Positions 30,334 to 42,263 of a stretch of 64,000 nt of DNA are shown here, in pieces (the first letter of the stretch is position 1; every line of letters starts with the position of its first letter). The position numbers and the translations under genes were made by a program. Source of the DNA: Actinomucor elegans (Eukaryota; Mucoromycota; Mucoromycetes; Mucorales; Mucoraceae); the NCBI GenBank assembly GCA_026027325.1, contig JAMSLZ010000022.1:1-64000 (forward strand), written 5' to 3'. The notes under the pieces were generated by a model. That model worked only from the letters and a program-made list of their open reading frames with translations, searched no databases and was not told the DNA's origin.

Positions 30334-31172
30334 AACAGAATTAAATTGCCGGCTTATATATTAATATAAAGGAAAGAAAGATTTTTAATAGTAAAGATAG
30401 CAAACTAAAAGTATTGCAATTATGACGCTCTCTATTATTTTGTTATTGTAGCAATTACCGAGAAAGGAAGCTTGTTGTTTTTTTTTCAGACCATATCTAC
30501 CAAATAGAAACTTGTCTGCTATAAAACTTTCTCGGTTTATTTCGGACGTAAGCCAAACAAAGGGCATTTGCAGTGCACCAATGCAATAAAAATTCATTGT
30601 ATATTCATAATGCTTGAAACCTCTTGCATAGAGAATTCATGGTTTTTTTGATTGGGCAGCGGCAGCTAAAACGATTTCTAATAAGCAAACAATTTAACCT
30701 GATCCCTGTCGTTATGGGCAATGTAGGCAAGCTATGCTCGCAACACATTGAACTTCTCTTACTAAAATTAAATTCTGGCATGAGGAAGAGATGAAGCATC
30801 TTTTGTTACTAGTAAAACATGGTAAATGACCTAGATCAGTCAACTGATCTGGAAATTAATAATTAATTCGCTACCATTCGCAAATCAGCTAATCATTGTG
30901 TCTCAACAAACAAAAGCTTTAATAAATACGACAACTTTTATTGAACTCGAATAAACTATTCAGATGTGATATTTGATACAATTTAGTGGAGAGATCTAGA
31001 GATAATTGGACATTATGGAATATACAATTTATTACTGCCCATGGATACTATAGTAATCACTGGGCTTCAGCAAAAGGTAAAATTTAATGAATGCAGTAGT
31101 CCATTCTGAGTATGCACTATTAATCAAATTTGACATTTGTCCGAGATCTGTCAAGCGATTTAATACTGAAAA
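30334..31172. other. Intergenic, no gene seen
   Basis: Upstream of the membrane-protein gene. Two short - strand frames (30385-30799) show no motif. Confidence 0.5.
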
Positions 31173-31645
31173 GGGCGGCATTATCTAGACTGCAAAACCT
31201 GATTGTGGAGGGATTCCAACTAAATCGAGTTTAAATATTGCTGTTTACTATATTGTCGAAATGTAATACTTGTAAAAAAAAAAAAGCCCAACAATATAAC
31301 TCTTCTATGACAAGAAATATGCTTCAGGATTAAGTAATTTTGAGTTCTTGTTTGTAATTCAAAGTAACAAGTATGATAATATTCACTTTTTTAACATTTC
31401 AATTCAATAGGACTCAACCCTTTCTCACATTCTTATTAAACTTTCTTTTGCTATCTTTTTTACATCAAATTACTGTTATCTTTTTATGCCAAAGATTGAA
31501 TAGCCTGATCATAAAAAAGCTGAAATCTTAGGCATTTATTTTTACGCTTACAAGTGTTATACTTCAACAATATAGTAAACAGCAATATTTAAACTCGATT
31601 TAGTTGGAACCTCTCACAATCAGATTTTGTAGTCCAAACAGCCCC
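31173..31645. mobile_element. 473-bp element with ~90-bp terminal inverted repeats
   Basis: The left arm, from GGGCGGCATT through CAACTAAATCGAGTTTAAAT and ATTGCTGTTTACTATATTGT to TACTTGTA (31173-31275), is found inverted at about 31552-31645. About 40 bp around the AAATCGAGTTTAAATATTGC core match exactly; the rest is diverged. The outer ends read GGGCGG and, on the other strand, GGGGCTG. The ~280-bp centre is AT-rich and non-coding. This fits a foldback or MITE-like element; no target duplication is clear. Confidence 0.75.
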
Positions 31646-32740
31646 ATCCTATTGAAAAAGCTGGAAATGGGATAATCTCTAAAAGCCCAAATTTTCAAGT
31701 TATTAGCTTTTTTTTTTGTAAAGTGTGGAAATGCTACTTCCAATTTATAGCTTGCATATAAAATAGATTCTATACTTTTGAGACTATATCTATGTATATG
31801 GATTTTTGCTTATACTTTTAGTTTACAAATGTTGGAGTTACAATCATATTTTTAAATTGACTATTCGACAGAGAACTCCATTAATTGAGGCACAATTATT
31901 TTATGTGGTGGTGATATGGAATTAAAATATTGGCGACCAATAAAATCCAGAATCTTTTATCAAGTGGTGCGTAACGAATTGAAATTATGCCTTATAAAGA
32001 CACAACAGCCGATGACGTCTAACTGTAGTATACTTTATTACTGGTATTTTACGTATAGTGCAGCTTTATTACTTGTCGTTCAGAGTATCCGTTGGCACAT
32101 TGAGTCTTGTAAAAAAAAAATTAATCGCAAGTAAAATAGAGGAGGTATAGATCCTCATTGACCAACCATATCATAATAATCTTTTATACCTCTTCATTTA
32201 TCGAGCTGATGATGATTTTTAGTTACGTTTATATTATCGTAATGAGGTTTCTAATTGTTCATAGTGGGTCAACGGTCAACTACTTGTCTCAGTTGCCCTT
32301 CCTAGACTGAATATCAAGACTTAACAGACAAAAATAAGATAATCTATCAAGGTTGGCGCATATAATTGTACAAAATAGCTATGCCAATGAACAATAATAA
32401 TAAATATAAAGGGTTAAATCAAAAGAGGATTAATAAAAGAGGATATGACAGATATACAGAGTAAATAAAGCTTGGGATTTGCATGTAAGAGTATACTATA
32501 TCTAGAAAGCGCTGCTACATTTGGTTACATGGAAACAATCAAGAACCTTCAGAATACTTGAATTGATAAATCATAATATTCATAAGAAACTTGATTTCAA
32601 GTTTTGCTTTGTTCTTATAAACTAGAACTCTCGTACTATATCACAAATATATATATACACTTTACCAAGATATCATAGGGTAAACCTCGCAAAGCGGCCA
32701 TTCTATCATCAGTACCAGTGACACGCTTTTTTATAGGGCA
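31646..32740. other. Intergenic, no gene seen
   Basis: About 1.1 kb of AT-rich DNA before the condensin gene. The 72-codon frame at 31916-32134 has no recognisable feature. Confidence 0.5.
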
Positions 32741-32764
32741 CGCGAAACCTGGATTTGGGCGCGT
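32741..32764 (+). promoter_or_regulatory. Possible cell-cycle boxes upstream of condensin gene
   Basis: CGCGAAA (32741-32747) and GGGCGCGTTT (32757-32766) lie 30-50 nt upstream of the start codon, in otherwise AT-rich DNA. They resemble SCB (CNCGAAA) and MCB/E2F sites that drive G1/S genes in fungi. A TTTTTTATA stretch precedes them. Function is inference. Confidence 0.4.
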
Positions 32765-32791
32765 TTCTTGTCTTCTTTTATAATTACAGCT

Positions 32792-35456
32792 ATGCAAAGA
32801 GAATCTCTTTCCACTTCAATAAATCAAATGAATAACCGTGACAATAATAGGTTATCGAAGCGATCCAACCAATCCAATGCCAGCTCTTCATTGGCTGTTC
32901 AGGCCACAGTACCGTCCCTAACACCAGCACAAATGTATTCCAACTTTGAAGAATGGATCAAAATGTGTACTGATAATGTATGTCATTCTCAATCAACAGC
33001 ACATTGTATTAACATTTTGATTTAATTAACAGAAAGTTAATGCAACCAATACCTGGAATTTTGCCTTGATCGATTATTTTCATGAAATGACCTTTATTCG
33101 TGAGGGGGATTCTATCAATTTCCAGAAAGCTTCGTGCACCTTGGACGGTTGTATCAAAATCTATACTTCGCGTGTCGATTCCGTCGCAAACGAGACAGGA
33201 AAATTACTAAGTGGTCTTGCTGATAGTAAACGTAAGTTATAGCTATTACAAGACACAACAGATTATTTATATCCCCTGCTTTAGATGATGGCGATGATGA
33301 AAACAAACCAGAGAGAAAAACGCGCAGAAAGGTAACCGATAAAAATAAAGAATAAACTATCTTGTAATGTTCATTTTTAACCTTCCTGGGGTAGACTAAT
33401 CGATCTGAAGCAACTTTGTTAAAAGATTTTTCATCGATTTCTTTAAAAAAGTTTGATTTGGACTTTACAGTTGATCCATTATTCAAAAAGACTTCGGCTG
33501 ATTTTGATGAAGGTGGTGCTAGAGGTTTGCTGTTGAACCATCTTGGAATTGATCGACACTGCAAGATCATTTTTGATGCCTCAGATGCTACTGTAGACTG
33601 TGATATGGAAGATTTGGATGGGCAAACTGTTACGATAGACCATATTGAAACTCATCAAGAGTCAGAACCCGAGCAAGAAGACGCTTCATCCGATAGTAGC
33701 GACACAGATGATGATCCAATGGAACAGGATGACCAAGAAGTAATAGATACTCAAGTAGGTAATTTAGTAGCGGAAATAGCACCTGAAGGGACCAAGGAAG
33801 GTTCACCCATTGCTGAGGCCCCAACCAAGGAAGAGGCGTTAAAGGAGGAGTCCCGGGTTGAGATCTTTCGTTTAAAGTGTATGTACATACTGTTCATCTT
33901 GATCAAGGTCACTCACTTGTAATACCGTAGCCAAGTTGCCTAGCTTTCAATCGCTGCCAAATTACCATATTGTACCTTTTCTCAAAGGTTATGATTTCTT
34001 TACCGACAATGATGATGACCTCGCCTTTCCAGATTTGGACCTAGATCAGGATAATGCAATGGATAATGCTTTATCAGAAACACCTGTCGAGAACGAGGAA
34101 GAAGGATTCCAGTTTGACGACTATGATGTTGATTTTAGCGGCGATGTGGATGTAGATCCCTTTCAATTTGATAATAACGAGCAAGGATTTGATAATGATA
34201 ACCCGCAAGATTTTGATCAAGAAACTGAAGAGCAAAAGGGCTTACCAGAACACGACTTTTTATCTGCCATGATTCATAATAATCTCGGTGAATATGACAT
34301 GTTCAGCTATTTCGATGATACTTTGATCAAGGATTGGGCAGGTCCTGAACATTGGAAACTGCGAAGACCAGCGCTAGAAAGGTTCAGTAACACAATTGCA
34401 AAGACAGGTAAAAAGAAAACAAATGATATGGGTCATGTACTGAAATATGTTCCAGGTGGAAAAAAAGAAACAGCAGATAAAGCTATCAGTACAAAAAAGA
34501 AAACCAAGGTAGCTGATTTTTGTTTACCTTTTGACCAAGAGCAGCAAGATCCTTCACCTGTCTTTGAACCAGCAATTAGAAAACCAGCGCTTAGCAAAGA
34601 CGTAATGTCCAAGTTGTCTGATAATCTGTTGCCAGATGATATTCACTTCTCATCCAAGTTACTATTGGAATACTCTTTGAAATCAACCTTCCTTGTAAGT
34701 TTCAGTATCAAGATCACGTCTAGATGCTTACAGTTTGATATAGTATAATTCTATAAAAAGAAAGGCTTCAAAAAAAGCATCAGAAAAAGATGCGCCGATA
34801 GAGAATGATGATACAAATGCAGATATAGATTTCTGGGCTGATCAAACCGCACAAGATTTTGGAGCTGATGATATGGCGATGGATGATTTGGTGATGATAT
34901 GCCAGCCTCCAATTTTGATGATGATACAGGACTTGATCAGAGTAGGTCATTTACTTGGGAAAAAAAAAAGCTTTTGACTCATAGCTAACCATCCATAGCC
35001 ATGCTGACTGCATTTGAAGACACTTCATACTATCATGACACATATGATGACCCAGAGACTTCTGTGCTCTATGGCGATGAACTCATTACAAATCACACTC
35101 TTAAAAAGACCAAGCCATTGTATGTGAGTTACGCAAGAACCGCTAAACGAGTGGATGTCAAGAAACTCAAAGATAATCTATGGAAAGCTTTAACTGAACA
35201 AGAAGAAGACAAGGTGCATGGTACGCAAAAATTTACAGATATTGTGAATAGCTTGAAAAAGATGTATCCACCCACAACCATGCGGGATATCTCAGTGCCT
35301 TTCTGCTTTATTGTTCTACTGCATTTAGCCAATGAAAAGGATCTATCAATCCAAGGCATGGGACCAGAAGTGGATCAAGATGATTTTGTGCTTGGTGAAA
35401 GTGATTGGATGAATAATGAAGATGTCTTGAACGAAGTGACTATCACTCAGAATTGA
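32792..35456 (+). CDS. BRN1: Condensin complex subunit 2 (CAP-H/Barren kleisin), ~778 aa, apparent 1-nt frameshift
   Basis: CAP-H is the kleisin that bridges the SMC2-SMC4 heads in condensin and compacts mitotic chromosomes. Seven exons: 32792-32977, 33033-33231, 33285-33331, 33395-33878, 33931-34694, 34744-34941 and 34999-35456. Family motifs include NTWNFALIDYF and FQKASCTLDGCIKIYTSRVD near residues 65-105, the acidic middle, FWADQ and the C-terminal winged-helix part (YVSYARTAKRVDVKKLKDNL; TMRDISVPFCFIVLLHLANE). The start is the first ATG in frame after a stop-rich leader. In exon 6, near 34880-34890, the acidic frame slips by one base: one more T after GATGATTT would read DDFGDDMPASNFDDD and use donor GTAGGT at 34942. 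As written, only a weaker donor (GTCATT) keeps the frame. A sequencing error or a recent mutation is likely. Confidence 0.92.
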
Positions 35457-36246
35457 TCTTTGATAATATACCTTTAAGGTTCATTCACTGCTTGTGAGAC
35501 CTATATATATAATAATAAAGTACTTGATCTAGCCATGCAGGATGTCAACATATCTTGACATTATTTCATAATCCAAATTGGTGGATTTTGGGATAACAAA
35601 CTTGATTGAATGTAACCAATAGGGTCTCAGGATGCACTTGTGTATACATAAGCTTTATCCGTATGCTTAACAAACAAAACAACGCGGTTTCTTGTGTAAT
35701 CTTCTTAATAGGCCCTACTCATCTTTTTTTTTTTTTTTTTTTTTTTTTTTTCCTGAGGCTATTGCCTGCAGGTGACTGTAAAGAGTGATTTCTATTTTCT
35801 AGAACATGAAGCCGAACTGGAGCTAACGCATAAATATACTTGCTTCCTTGGATAAAGTTTTATCTTAGGTTTTGTTGTCTCGGGTGTGTTTATGAGGTAA
35901 TATGAAGCATGAGCACGCACTTTAAGCTTCAAGTAATTTGATAGGATGTGAAAGAAAAATGGGTTTCTCTAAGGTTACATTGTTTTCGCAAGCTTTTATG
36001 CAGATGGCGCAATAAGTGCACCTTATTATTTAACATTCGAGTAATACAAACTGGTTTTTTTTTCTTTAATAGTTAGGTATTATTTGAAACTTTCCAAGTG
36101 AGCTTGGCATTTCAATATCTTGCTTAGTTGGGTAATTAGATGAATTTGTTGTTGGTGCGGCATTTAGACACAATAGCTAATAGAGATTAAATAACGATTC
36201 ACTTTATTATAACGAACAAAAAAAAAAAAACAAATAGGACAGATGA
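35457..36246. other. Intergenic with 28-nt poly(T)
   Basis: Convergent 3' ends of the condensin and bZIP genes. A T run fills 35724-35751. No gene is visible. Confidence 0.6.
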
Positions 36247-37444
36247 TTAGCATGCGGCCTTTTTCATTCTAAACTTTTCACATATAGGCAAATAAGTTCT
36301 ACAAGGTTTATCCAACTGTGGATATTTGACTACAACATAGAACAAGATGAATTTACAAAACTGCTTCTGTACCCACATCATTGGACAGTGCCTGGTCATA
36401 TAATCTTGCATCTCATTTAGTTGACTATTTGGTTCAGTTTTTTCTTGCTCTTCAGTTATAGAAGGTGGATTAGTAATCTGCTTCCATAAGATAGTATCAG
36501 ACAAAGCATTCACAAATTTATCTTCTGGTTGATAAGTGAACGCAGGTAAAGACGGATCTGTCAACTGAGCATGTTTCATCATTTCTTCCGTAGTCATAGT
36601 CATTGTGTGTCGCAATACAATAGACATTAAAGCAGGCGCTAATAGAGGGTAGTTCTTGATCAATTCTTGACTTGAGGCTGTGGCTGTGGGCTTGGGCTTT
36701 TCAAAAAGACTTGATAAATCCCAGTTTGGTATAGAGGCATGCGCCAAATAAATATTGTCCATTGAATTAGTACTAGGATAAACCAGATCCCAGTTGGGGC
36801 TTGCTGTCGTATTACTGGAGCTAGAAGAACAAGGTGGAGGTGATACTACTGTAGCAGGGGAAGTTTCAATGCTTAAAGGCTGCTGAATGCCACCTTTACA
36901 AAGAGCTAGTTCTAATCGAAGTCGATCATTCTCTGCTTGCAGTTTTTCCATCATATCTCGAACCCATTTCACTTCCAGTTTGAGTTGGCTGTTTTCTGCT
37001 TGACATTTGTCCATTCTATCTTCCAGAGTAGCCATGTATTCTATTGTGTTGCAGTTAGTTTTATATTACTTTTTATCGAGAATGGTTACCTTTTCTTCGA
37101 TTACGAAAGTTTCGTGCTGAGATTTTGTTTCTTAGTTGTCTTCTTTCTTTGGAAGGCATTAACTTCAATTGAGCATCAGTCGGCTCATCATCCTCTTCTG
37201 AAGGTGAGCTAGTACTATGGCTACTGTGCCTTTGTTTCTTATAAGGTGGGGATTTAGGTACCGCTACTTCCTGAGTAGTAGTAGTGGGTAAAATAGGCTG
37301 TGGTGCCTGTGGAGGAGGAAACAAATTGCTATTGTCACTTAATAAAAATCCCAAAAGCTCATTGGATATGGGCTTATTGTCTTGGCTATCATTCTGCAGG
37401 ATGTAATCCAAAATAGGATCCAAGTTGTTGGTGTTGTCGTTCAT
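36247..37444 (-). CDS. bZIP transcription factor (382 aa, two exons)
   Basis: Exons 37444-37090 and 37040-36247 join across a 49-nt intron that falls inside the bZIP domain. The joined protein reads QLRNKISARNFRNRRKEY (basic region, residues about 103-121, with the N..SARNFR DNA-contact motif), then a leucine zipper with heptads in LEDRMDKCQAENSQLKLEV and MMEKLQAENDRLRLELALC. The N-terminus is acidic and Pro/Ser-rich, as an activation region would be. The C-terminal half has LLAPALMSIVLRHTMTMTTE and a WKQITNP segment of unknown role. It should bind DNA as a dimer in the nucleus; the target genes cannot be read from sequence. Without removing the intron the basic region and zipper are out of frame. 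Confidence 0.92.
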
Positions 37445-38048
37445 GGTAGTTCTAATAGTTTGTCAAGAGGAACAAGGGCGCCAGAAAATTCCAAATTTGC
37501 TGAGAGATTTTTGCTTCTCGCGAGATCACGGGCAATGTTAAGAGTTCATCCGAAACCCCAAGTCACAGTTTTACCTGGGCAAATGGAACCAATACAAATT
37601 CAATAGAATATGGTTATATTACAGTGATGTTTTTTTTGGGCTAAAATAAAGAGTACCTTTTGTTGATGCGCGTGCAGAGGCCTTTGTAACTGAAATACAA
37701 CCACATCGTTTTGAAACCACATCAATAACAACGTAACACGAAAACCAAACTAGGTAACTTTCAATGTTAGATATCCCTTTTATTAAAGAGTAAAATAACT
37801 AGAAATGTATCGTTCTATACGATGATACACATATCTGACATTCGATTTACCTTAGTTTAAGGTTATATATTTTTATATATATATATATAAAATTATCGGG
37901 TGTAAAAAGATGTAATCACTCAAGTCGATGGCGCAATACATGTTGCACTAAATGCAAGTTCAAAAGGTCATCACTTTGTTTTTGTATAAATAGAGCTAAA
38001 ACCAGATAGTCAAAAAAGCAGAAATCAGCATCTTATTTTTCTATTACA
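37445..38048. promoter_or_regulatory. Divergent promoter region, bZIP / sulfate permease
   Basis: The two genes are transcribed away from each other from this 604-bp region. TATAAATAG at 37985-37993 lies about 60 nt before the permease ATG and is a good TATA box. A (TA)n stretch is at 37868-37890. Shared regulation is possible but not shown. Confidence 0.6.
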
Positions 38049-40477
38049 ATGACTTCTCACAGTGAAAGTGATCGTCATCTTACTACTACTGCTGCTGCTG
38101 ATGGACAACGGTATCAGCATCCAGCTGATATCATTATTGATTATGAACAAGAGTCTTATAGACAGCAAACGCAAGAGTTCTTTCAAAACCTGCCTCATTA
38201 TATTACAGACTATATCATTAGTTTGTTTCCTATCGCCACTTGGATTCATCGTTACAATTTGCAATGGCTAGTTCGTGATTTGATCGCCGGTGCCACAGTC
38301 GGTGTCGTTATTGTTCCTCAAAGTATGGGTTACGCGAAAATTGCCCAACTTCCTCCTCAATATGGTCTTTAGTAAGTATCTGATATATTCATAAGGTCTT
38401 AGTTTACTCATTAGTTTTTGTGCAGTACTGCTTTTGTTGGTCTTTGTGTCTATTGTCTATTTGCTACTTCGAAAGATATCTCTATTGGTCCTACTGGTAA
38501 GTTGACACCCCAGCTTCATTGCATAAGATGTAATTAACGTGTATAATAGCTGTCATGTCCTTGCTCGTCGGTCAAACTGTCACTAGAGTTGCTGCTGAAT
38601 ATGATAATATTACTGGTCCTCAAGTTGCTGTCGCTCTTTCACTTTTAACCGGTTCCATTGCCATGTTCATCGGCCTTGTTCGTCTCGGTATCCTGGTCGA
38701 CTTCATTCCTGGTCCCGCCATTGCTGGCTTTATGTCTGGTTCAGCTATCACTATTTGTATCGGCCAATGGCCCAAGCTCTTTGGAATCAAGGGTATCAAT
38801 ACCCAAGACTCGTCTTACTTGATCTTTGGCAACTTTTTTAAAAACTTGCCCAACACCCAGCTTGATGTCGCCTTTGGTTTGAGCGGCCTCTTCTTTCTCT
38901 ATGGTGTGCGTTTTGGCTGTAACTTCTTATCCAAACGCTATCCCAAATATGCTACCCACTTTTTCTTCCTTAGTATCATGCGTAACGGTGTTTTGGTCAT
39001 ATTTGGTACTTTGATTGCTTTCCTCATGAATATTGGCAAGACTACTAGTCCCATTAGTATCTTAAAAACTGTTCCTGCTGGTTTCCAAGCTATGCATGTT
39101 CCTCAAATGAGTGGTGACCTTATCTCTGCTGTCGCTAGCTCGTTACCTTCTGGTGTTATTATCTTGATCTTGGAACACGTTGCTATTGCTAAATCTTTTG
39201 GTCGTATCAACGATTATGCTATTGATCCTAACCAAGAAATCATTGCGATTGGCTTCACCAACATCTGGGCCGCTTTCTTTGGCGCTTACCCTTCTACAGG
39301 TTCTTTCTCTCGTACAGCTATTAAAGCACGTTCTGGTGTCAAGACCCCTATTGCTGGTATCTTCTCTGGCTTGGTAGTCATTTTGGCCTTGTATGCTTTA
39401 ACACCTGCTTTCTACTTTATTCCTGATGCTACTTTGGCAGCTGTAGTTATTCATGCTGTATCTGATTTGGTTTCTGGTCCTTCCTATATCAAACGTCTTG
39501 CTAAAGTTTCCCTATGGGAACTGTTTGTCTTTGTCGCAGCTGTTGTAGTAACTTTCTTTAGCACGGTTGAGTATGGTATCTATGTTTCTCTTGGTCTCTC
39601 CATCGTCATCCTGTTATTCCGTATTGCTCGTCCTCGTTTCTGGAGTTTAGGTCGTATCCCATTGTCTACCTCGACTACCGTTGTTACATCTACTACAAAA
39701 AAACAAGAGTTTATCGATGAACAAAATTACCTGTATGTCGCCCAGAACCATCCAACCTTGGGTAAGCTTGTAGAAGATCTACCAGCTGGTATTCTCATGT
39801 GCCGTATCGATGAATCCTTCACTTACCCTAATTCTGGCTTCATCTCGGACAAAATCATCACTTACTGTAAAGAAAACACACGCCGTTTCCAAACATTTGT
39901 CAGTAAAGGTGATCGTGCTTGGAACGATGATGCTGATCCTGTACGTGATGCTGCTCGCGCCTCTTTGCCTCGTTTGCATGCTGTCATTATTGATTTTGCC
40001 TCCGTGAATCGTTTGGATTCTAGTGGTTTACAAGCCATTGTTGATGCTCAAAATGCTTTGAATCGTTATGCTGGTCAACATGTTGAATTCCATTTCAGTA
40101 ATATTTTGCATCCTGCTATTCGTAGATCCTTAATCGTGTCCGGTTTTGCGGATCAACCCACTGGTGATGAACAGGCTCATGAAAATGCTGCTCGTGAAAT
40201 CTTGCCTATTGTGCCCGCATCCAAAGATGGTCCTGCCCAACATCAACAAAGACACACAGAAGATATTGAAGAGGCTGTCCATGAAGAAAAGTATGGATTT
40301 AGTGGTGATGAAGATAGTGTCAAAACTGCAAGGTCGATTGCTCTGCCTCGGGATCGCTATCCTTTCTTCCATTGGAGTGCTGATGAAGCTGTCAGAGCTG
40401 CTACAAGATCTTTGACTTATAGACTGGATGCCAATGTCTTACCGCAATCCGCTGTGAATTCCGAGCCTCACCATTAA
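38049..40477 (+). CDS. SulP-family sulfate permease with STAS domain (773 aa, three exons)
   Basis: Exons 38049-38371, 38426-38496 and 38550-40477 give 2322 nt. The product is a plasma-membrane anion transporter of the SLC26/SulP family, most likely taking up sulfate with protons, like yeast Sul1/Sul2. The SulP signature is present as PQSMGYAKIAQLPPQYGLYT near residues 95-115 and DISIGPTAVMSLLVGQTVTR. About 12-14 membrane segments follow. The second conserved block GAYPSTGSFSRTAIKARSGV is near residue 380. The cytoplasmic STAS domain (about 540-680) contains HAVIIDFASVNRLDSSGLQA and is thought to regulate transport. The C-terminal tail is hydrophilic. Codon use is stronger than in neighbours, consistent with good expression. 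Exact substrate is inferred from the family. Confidence 0.95.
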
Positions 40478-40776
40478 ACTTATATATATTATTAACATTG
40501 TATACATATACTTTCTCTATTACCCCATTACTTCTACCATGACTACACTATACTCTTATTGTAATTCTATTTATTATCATCATTTCTTTTATTACATGCA
40601 CACGATTTGTTAACAAATAAAAAATTTTTAAAAAAGAGTTTAGGATCGATTCCCTCCAAAGTACTTCTATATATACGGACAAATCATCTTGTTTTGGTCA
40701 TAAAACAGAAAGCCTTTGAATAGATATGCTCTGAGCTTCCAACTTCTAGACAAGTTACTCTGATCAAAGTTAACCT

Positions 40777-40808
<32 letters not shown>

Positions 40809-41192
40809 TTACGTTTACAAGTATGAGCTAGAAACTTAAAGTAATAAAGACACAGAGATCAGAAATTAGTATGATATCAGATGAAGCTACTCGTTCTGAA
40901 CATGAATTGCTAATCAAATGCGGCATTTGGCCGGGATCGCCTGACAGATCTAGAAGTGGAATGTTTGATCCTTATTGGCCGAATGGTCAAACGAATGTTG
41001 ATTTTCCTAGCTCACTCCCCTTTTTTCTTTTGTATTATTTAAATTCAGAGCACCAATAAAAATCGAATTGAAAGTTCAGGTACCACACCAATCGAAGAAA
41101 TATCTAAAGTTTAGCAGTCAATTCCGGTCCCTTTTCCATTAAAAAAAAAACTACCTGGTTCTTGTGCCCATTGGATACAAATATAAAGAGCC
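40478..41192. other. Intergenic, no gene seen
   Basis: Contains interrupted T runs (40776-40810). A 62-codon frame at 40871-41059 shows no motif. Confidence 0.5.
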
Positions 41193-41886
41193 ATGTCCTC
41201 AAGAACATTGTTATGCCGATCGAAACGCCATTTCTCGAGATCTTCAGCGATTTGTCAAAATTACCATTTTGATACATTCAAATTTGTCGAAAGGTTGGAA
41301 AAAGAAAATTTTAGTCGACAACAAAGCGAGGCCATCATGGCCTCTTTACGTAAGGTCATGAACGAAAGTATGACAGAACTGACCCGGCCCATGGTAACCA
41401 AAGCCCAACAAGAAAAGGTGAGCCCCCCACCCACTCCCCCCTCCCCTCTCTTTTCTCTCACTTGACCGTGTTTGTGTGTCTTTTTGTACTCATTCTATTC
41501 ATTAGACAGTGTACATGTACAAGGTCGATTTTGCTCAACTGAAATCGGAGATCCAATTACTTGAAAAAAACGACTTTTCGTTGATGAAAGCCGAGAATGA
41601 ACGGCTACAGACGCAAGTAGAGAAGCTGCGGCAACGGTTGCGTGAGGAAATCACGCGCTCGCAGGCGACAGTGAGATTAGATTTGAATCTAGAAAAAGGA
41701 CGAGTGCGTGACGAAGCGAGTGCGCAAGAGATTAAAATGAAAGAAACTGACACTCGCATTGAAAGTGAAATAGCCGGTTTACGTACTCAAATGGAAGCAA
41801 CCAAGTTCCAAATCTTGCAGTATATGGTAGGTACAATGACAGGTGCCGGCGCATTGTTTCTGGCTTATCTCCGTATGTTTCGCTGA
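41193..41886 (+). CDS. CCDC90/MCUR1-like mitochondrial coiled-coil protein (201 aa)
   Basis: Exons 41193-41417 and 41506-41886 join in phase 0 over an 88-nt, unusually C-rich intron. The N-terminus (MSSRTLLCRSKRHFSRSSA) is basic with no acid residues and looks like a mitochondrial presequence. Then come FDTFKFVERLEKENFSRQQS, typical of the family, a long coiled coil (FAQLKSEIQLLEKNDFSLMK; RLDLNLEKGRVRDE; ETDTRIESEIAGLRTQMEAT) and one C-terminal membrane segment (GTMTGAGALFLAYLRMFR). The family (DUF1640; yeast Fmp32, human MCUR1/CCDC90B) sits in the mitochondrial inner membrane and is linked to calcium-uniporter and respiratory-chain assembly in other organisms. Only the location is inferable here. 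Confidence 0.9.
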
Positions 41887-42005
41887 AGTGCGTCATTCTC
41901 GGCCCTGAGACCTCCGATTTTGACCGAGAAACTTGTAATATATAGGCTCTGTAATATTTAGAACCTTTTTTTCTCTTTCTTTCTTGTAATTTTACTTTAT
42001 TAATA

Positions 42006-42263
42006 ATGATAATGATGATGCTATCCAATACAACAAGAGGTTTACCTTCTTTATTAAACACAAAGCCTACTGCAAGACATGTATTACATGATATATTTGA
42101 AGTAGAAGAAGAGGAAGAAGATGATAATCAGCAGCATAATGATTTCAGTAACAAATATGCTACAATGGCAACCCCAGCAAGAAGTAAAAGAAACTCGGTA
42201 TCTTCTTGCTATTCACTTATTGATCTGCTCGAAACTATTTATGAAGAAGAAGAATTGGAGTGA
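42006..42263 (+). CDS. Possible small acidic protein (85 aa)
   Basis: The frame 120 nt after the CCDC90-like gene encodes LPSLLNTKPTARHVLHDIFE, an acidic run (VEEEEEDDNQ), a basic/Ser patch (PARSKRNSVSSCYS) and a C-terminal LIDLLETIYEEEELE. The composition is unlike random AT-rich frames and the last part could be an amphipathic helix. I recognise no family. RSKRNSVSS could be a phosphorylation site. It may be a real small protein or a coincidental frame. Confidence 0.4.
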   Translation: MIMMMLSNTTRGLPSLLNTKPTARHVLHDIFEVEEEEEDDNQQHNDFSNKYATMATPARSKRNSVSSCYSLIDLLETIYEEEELE

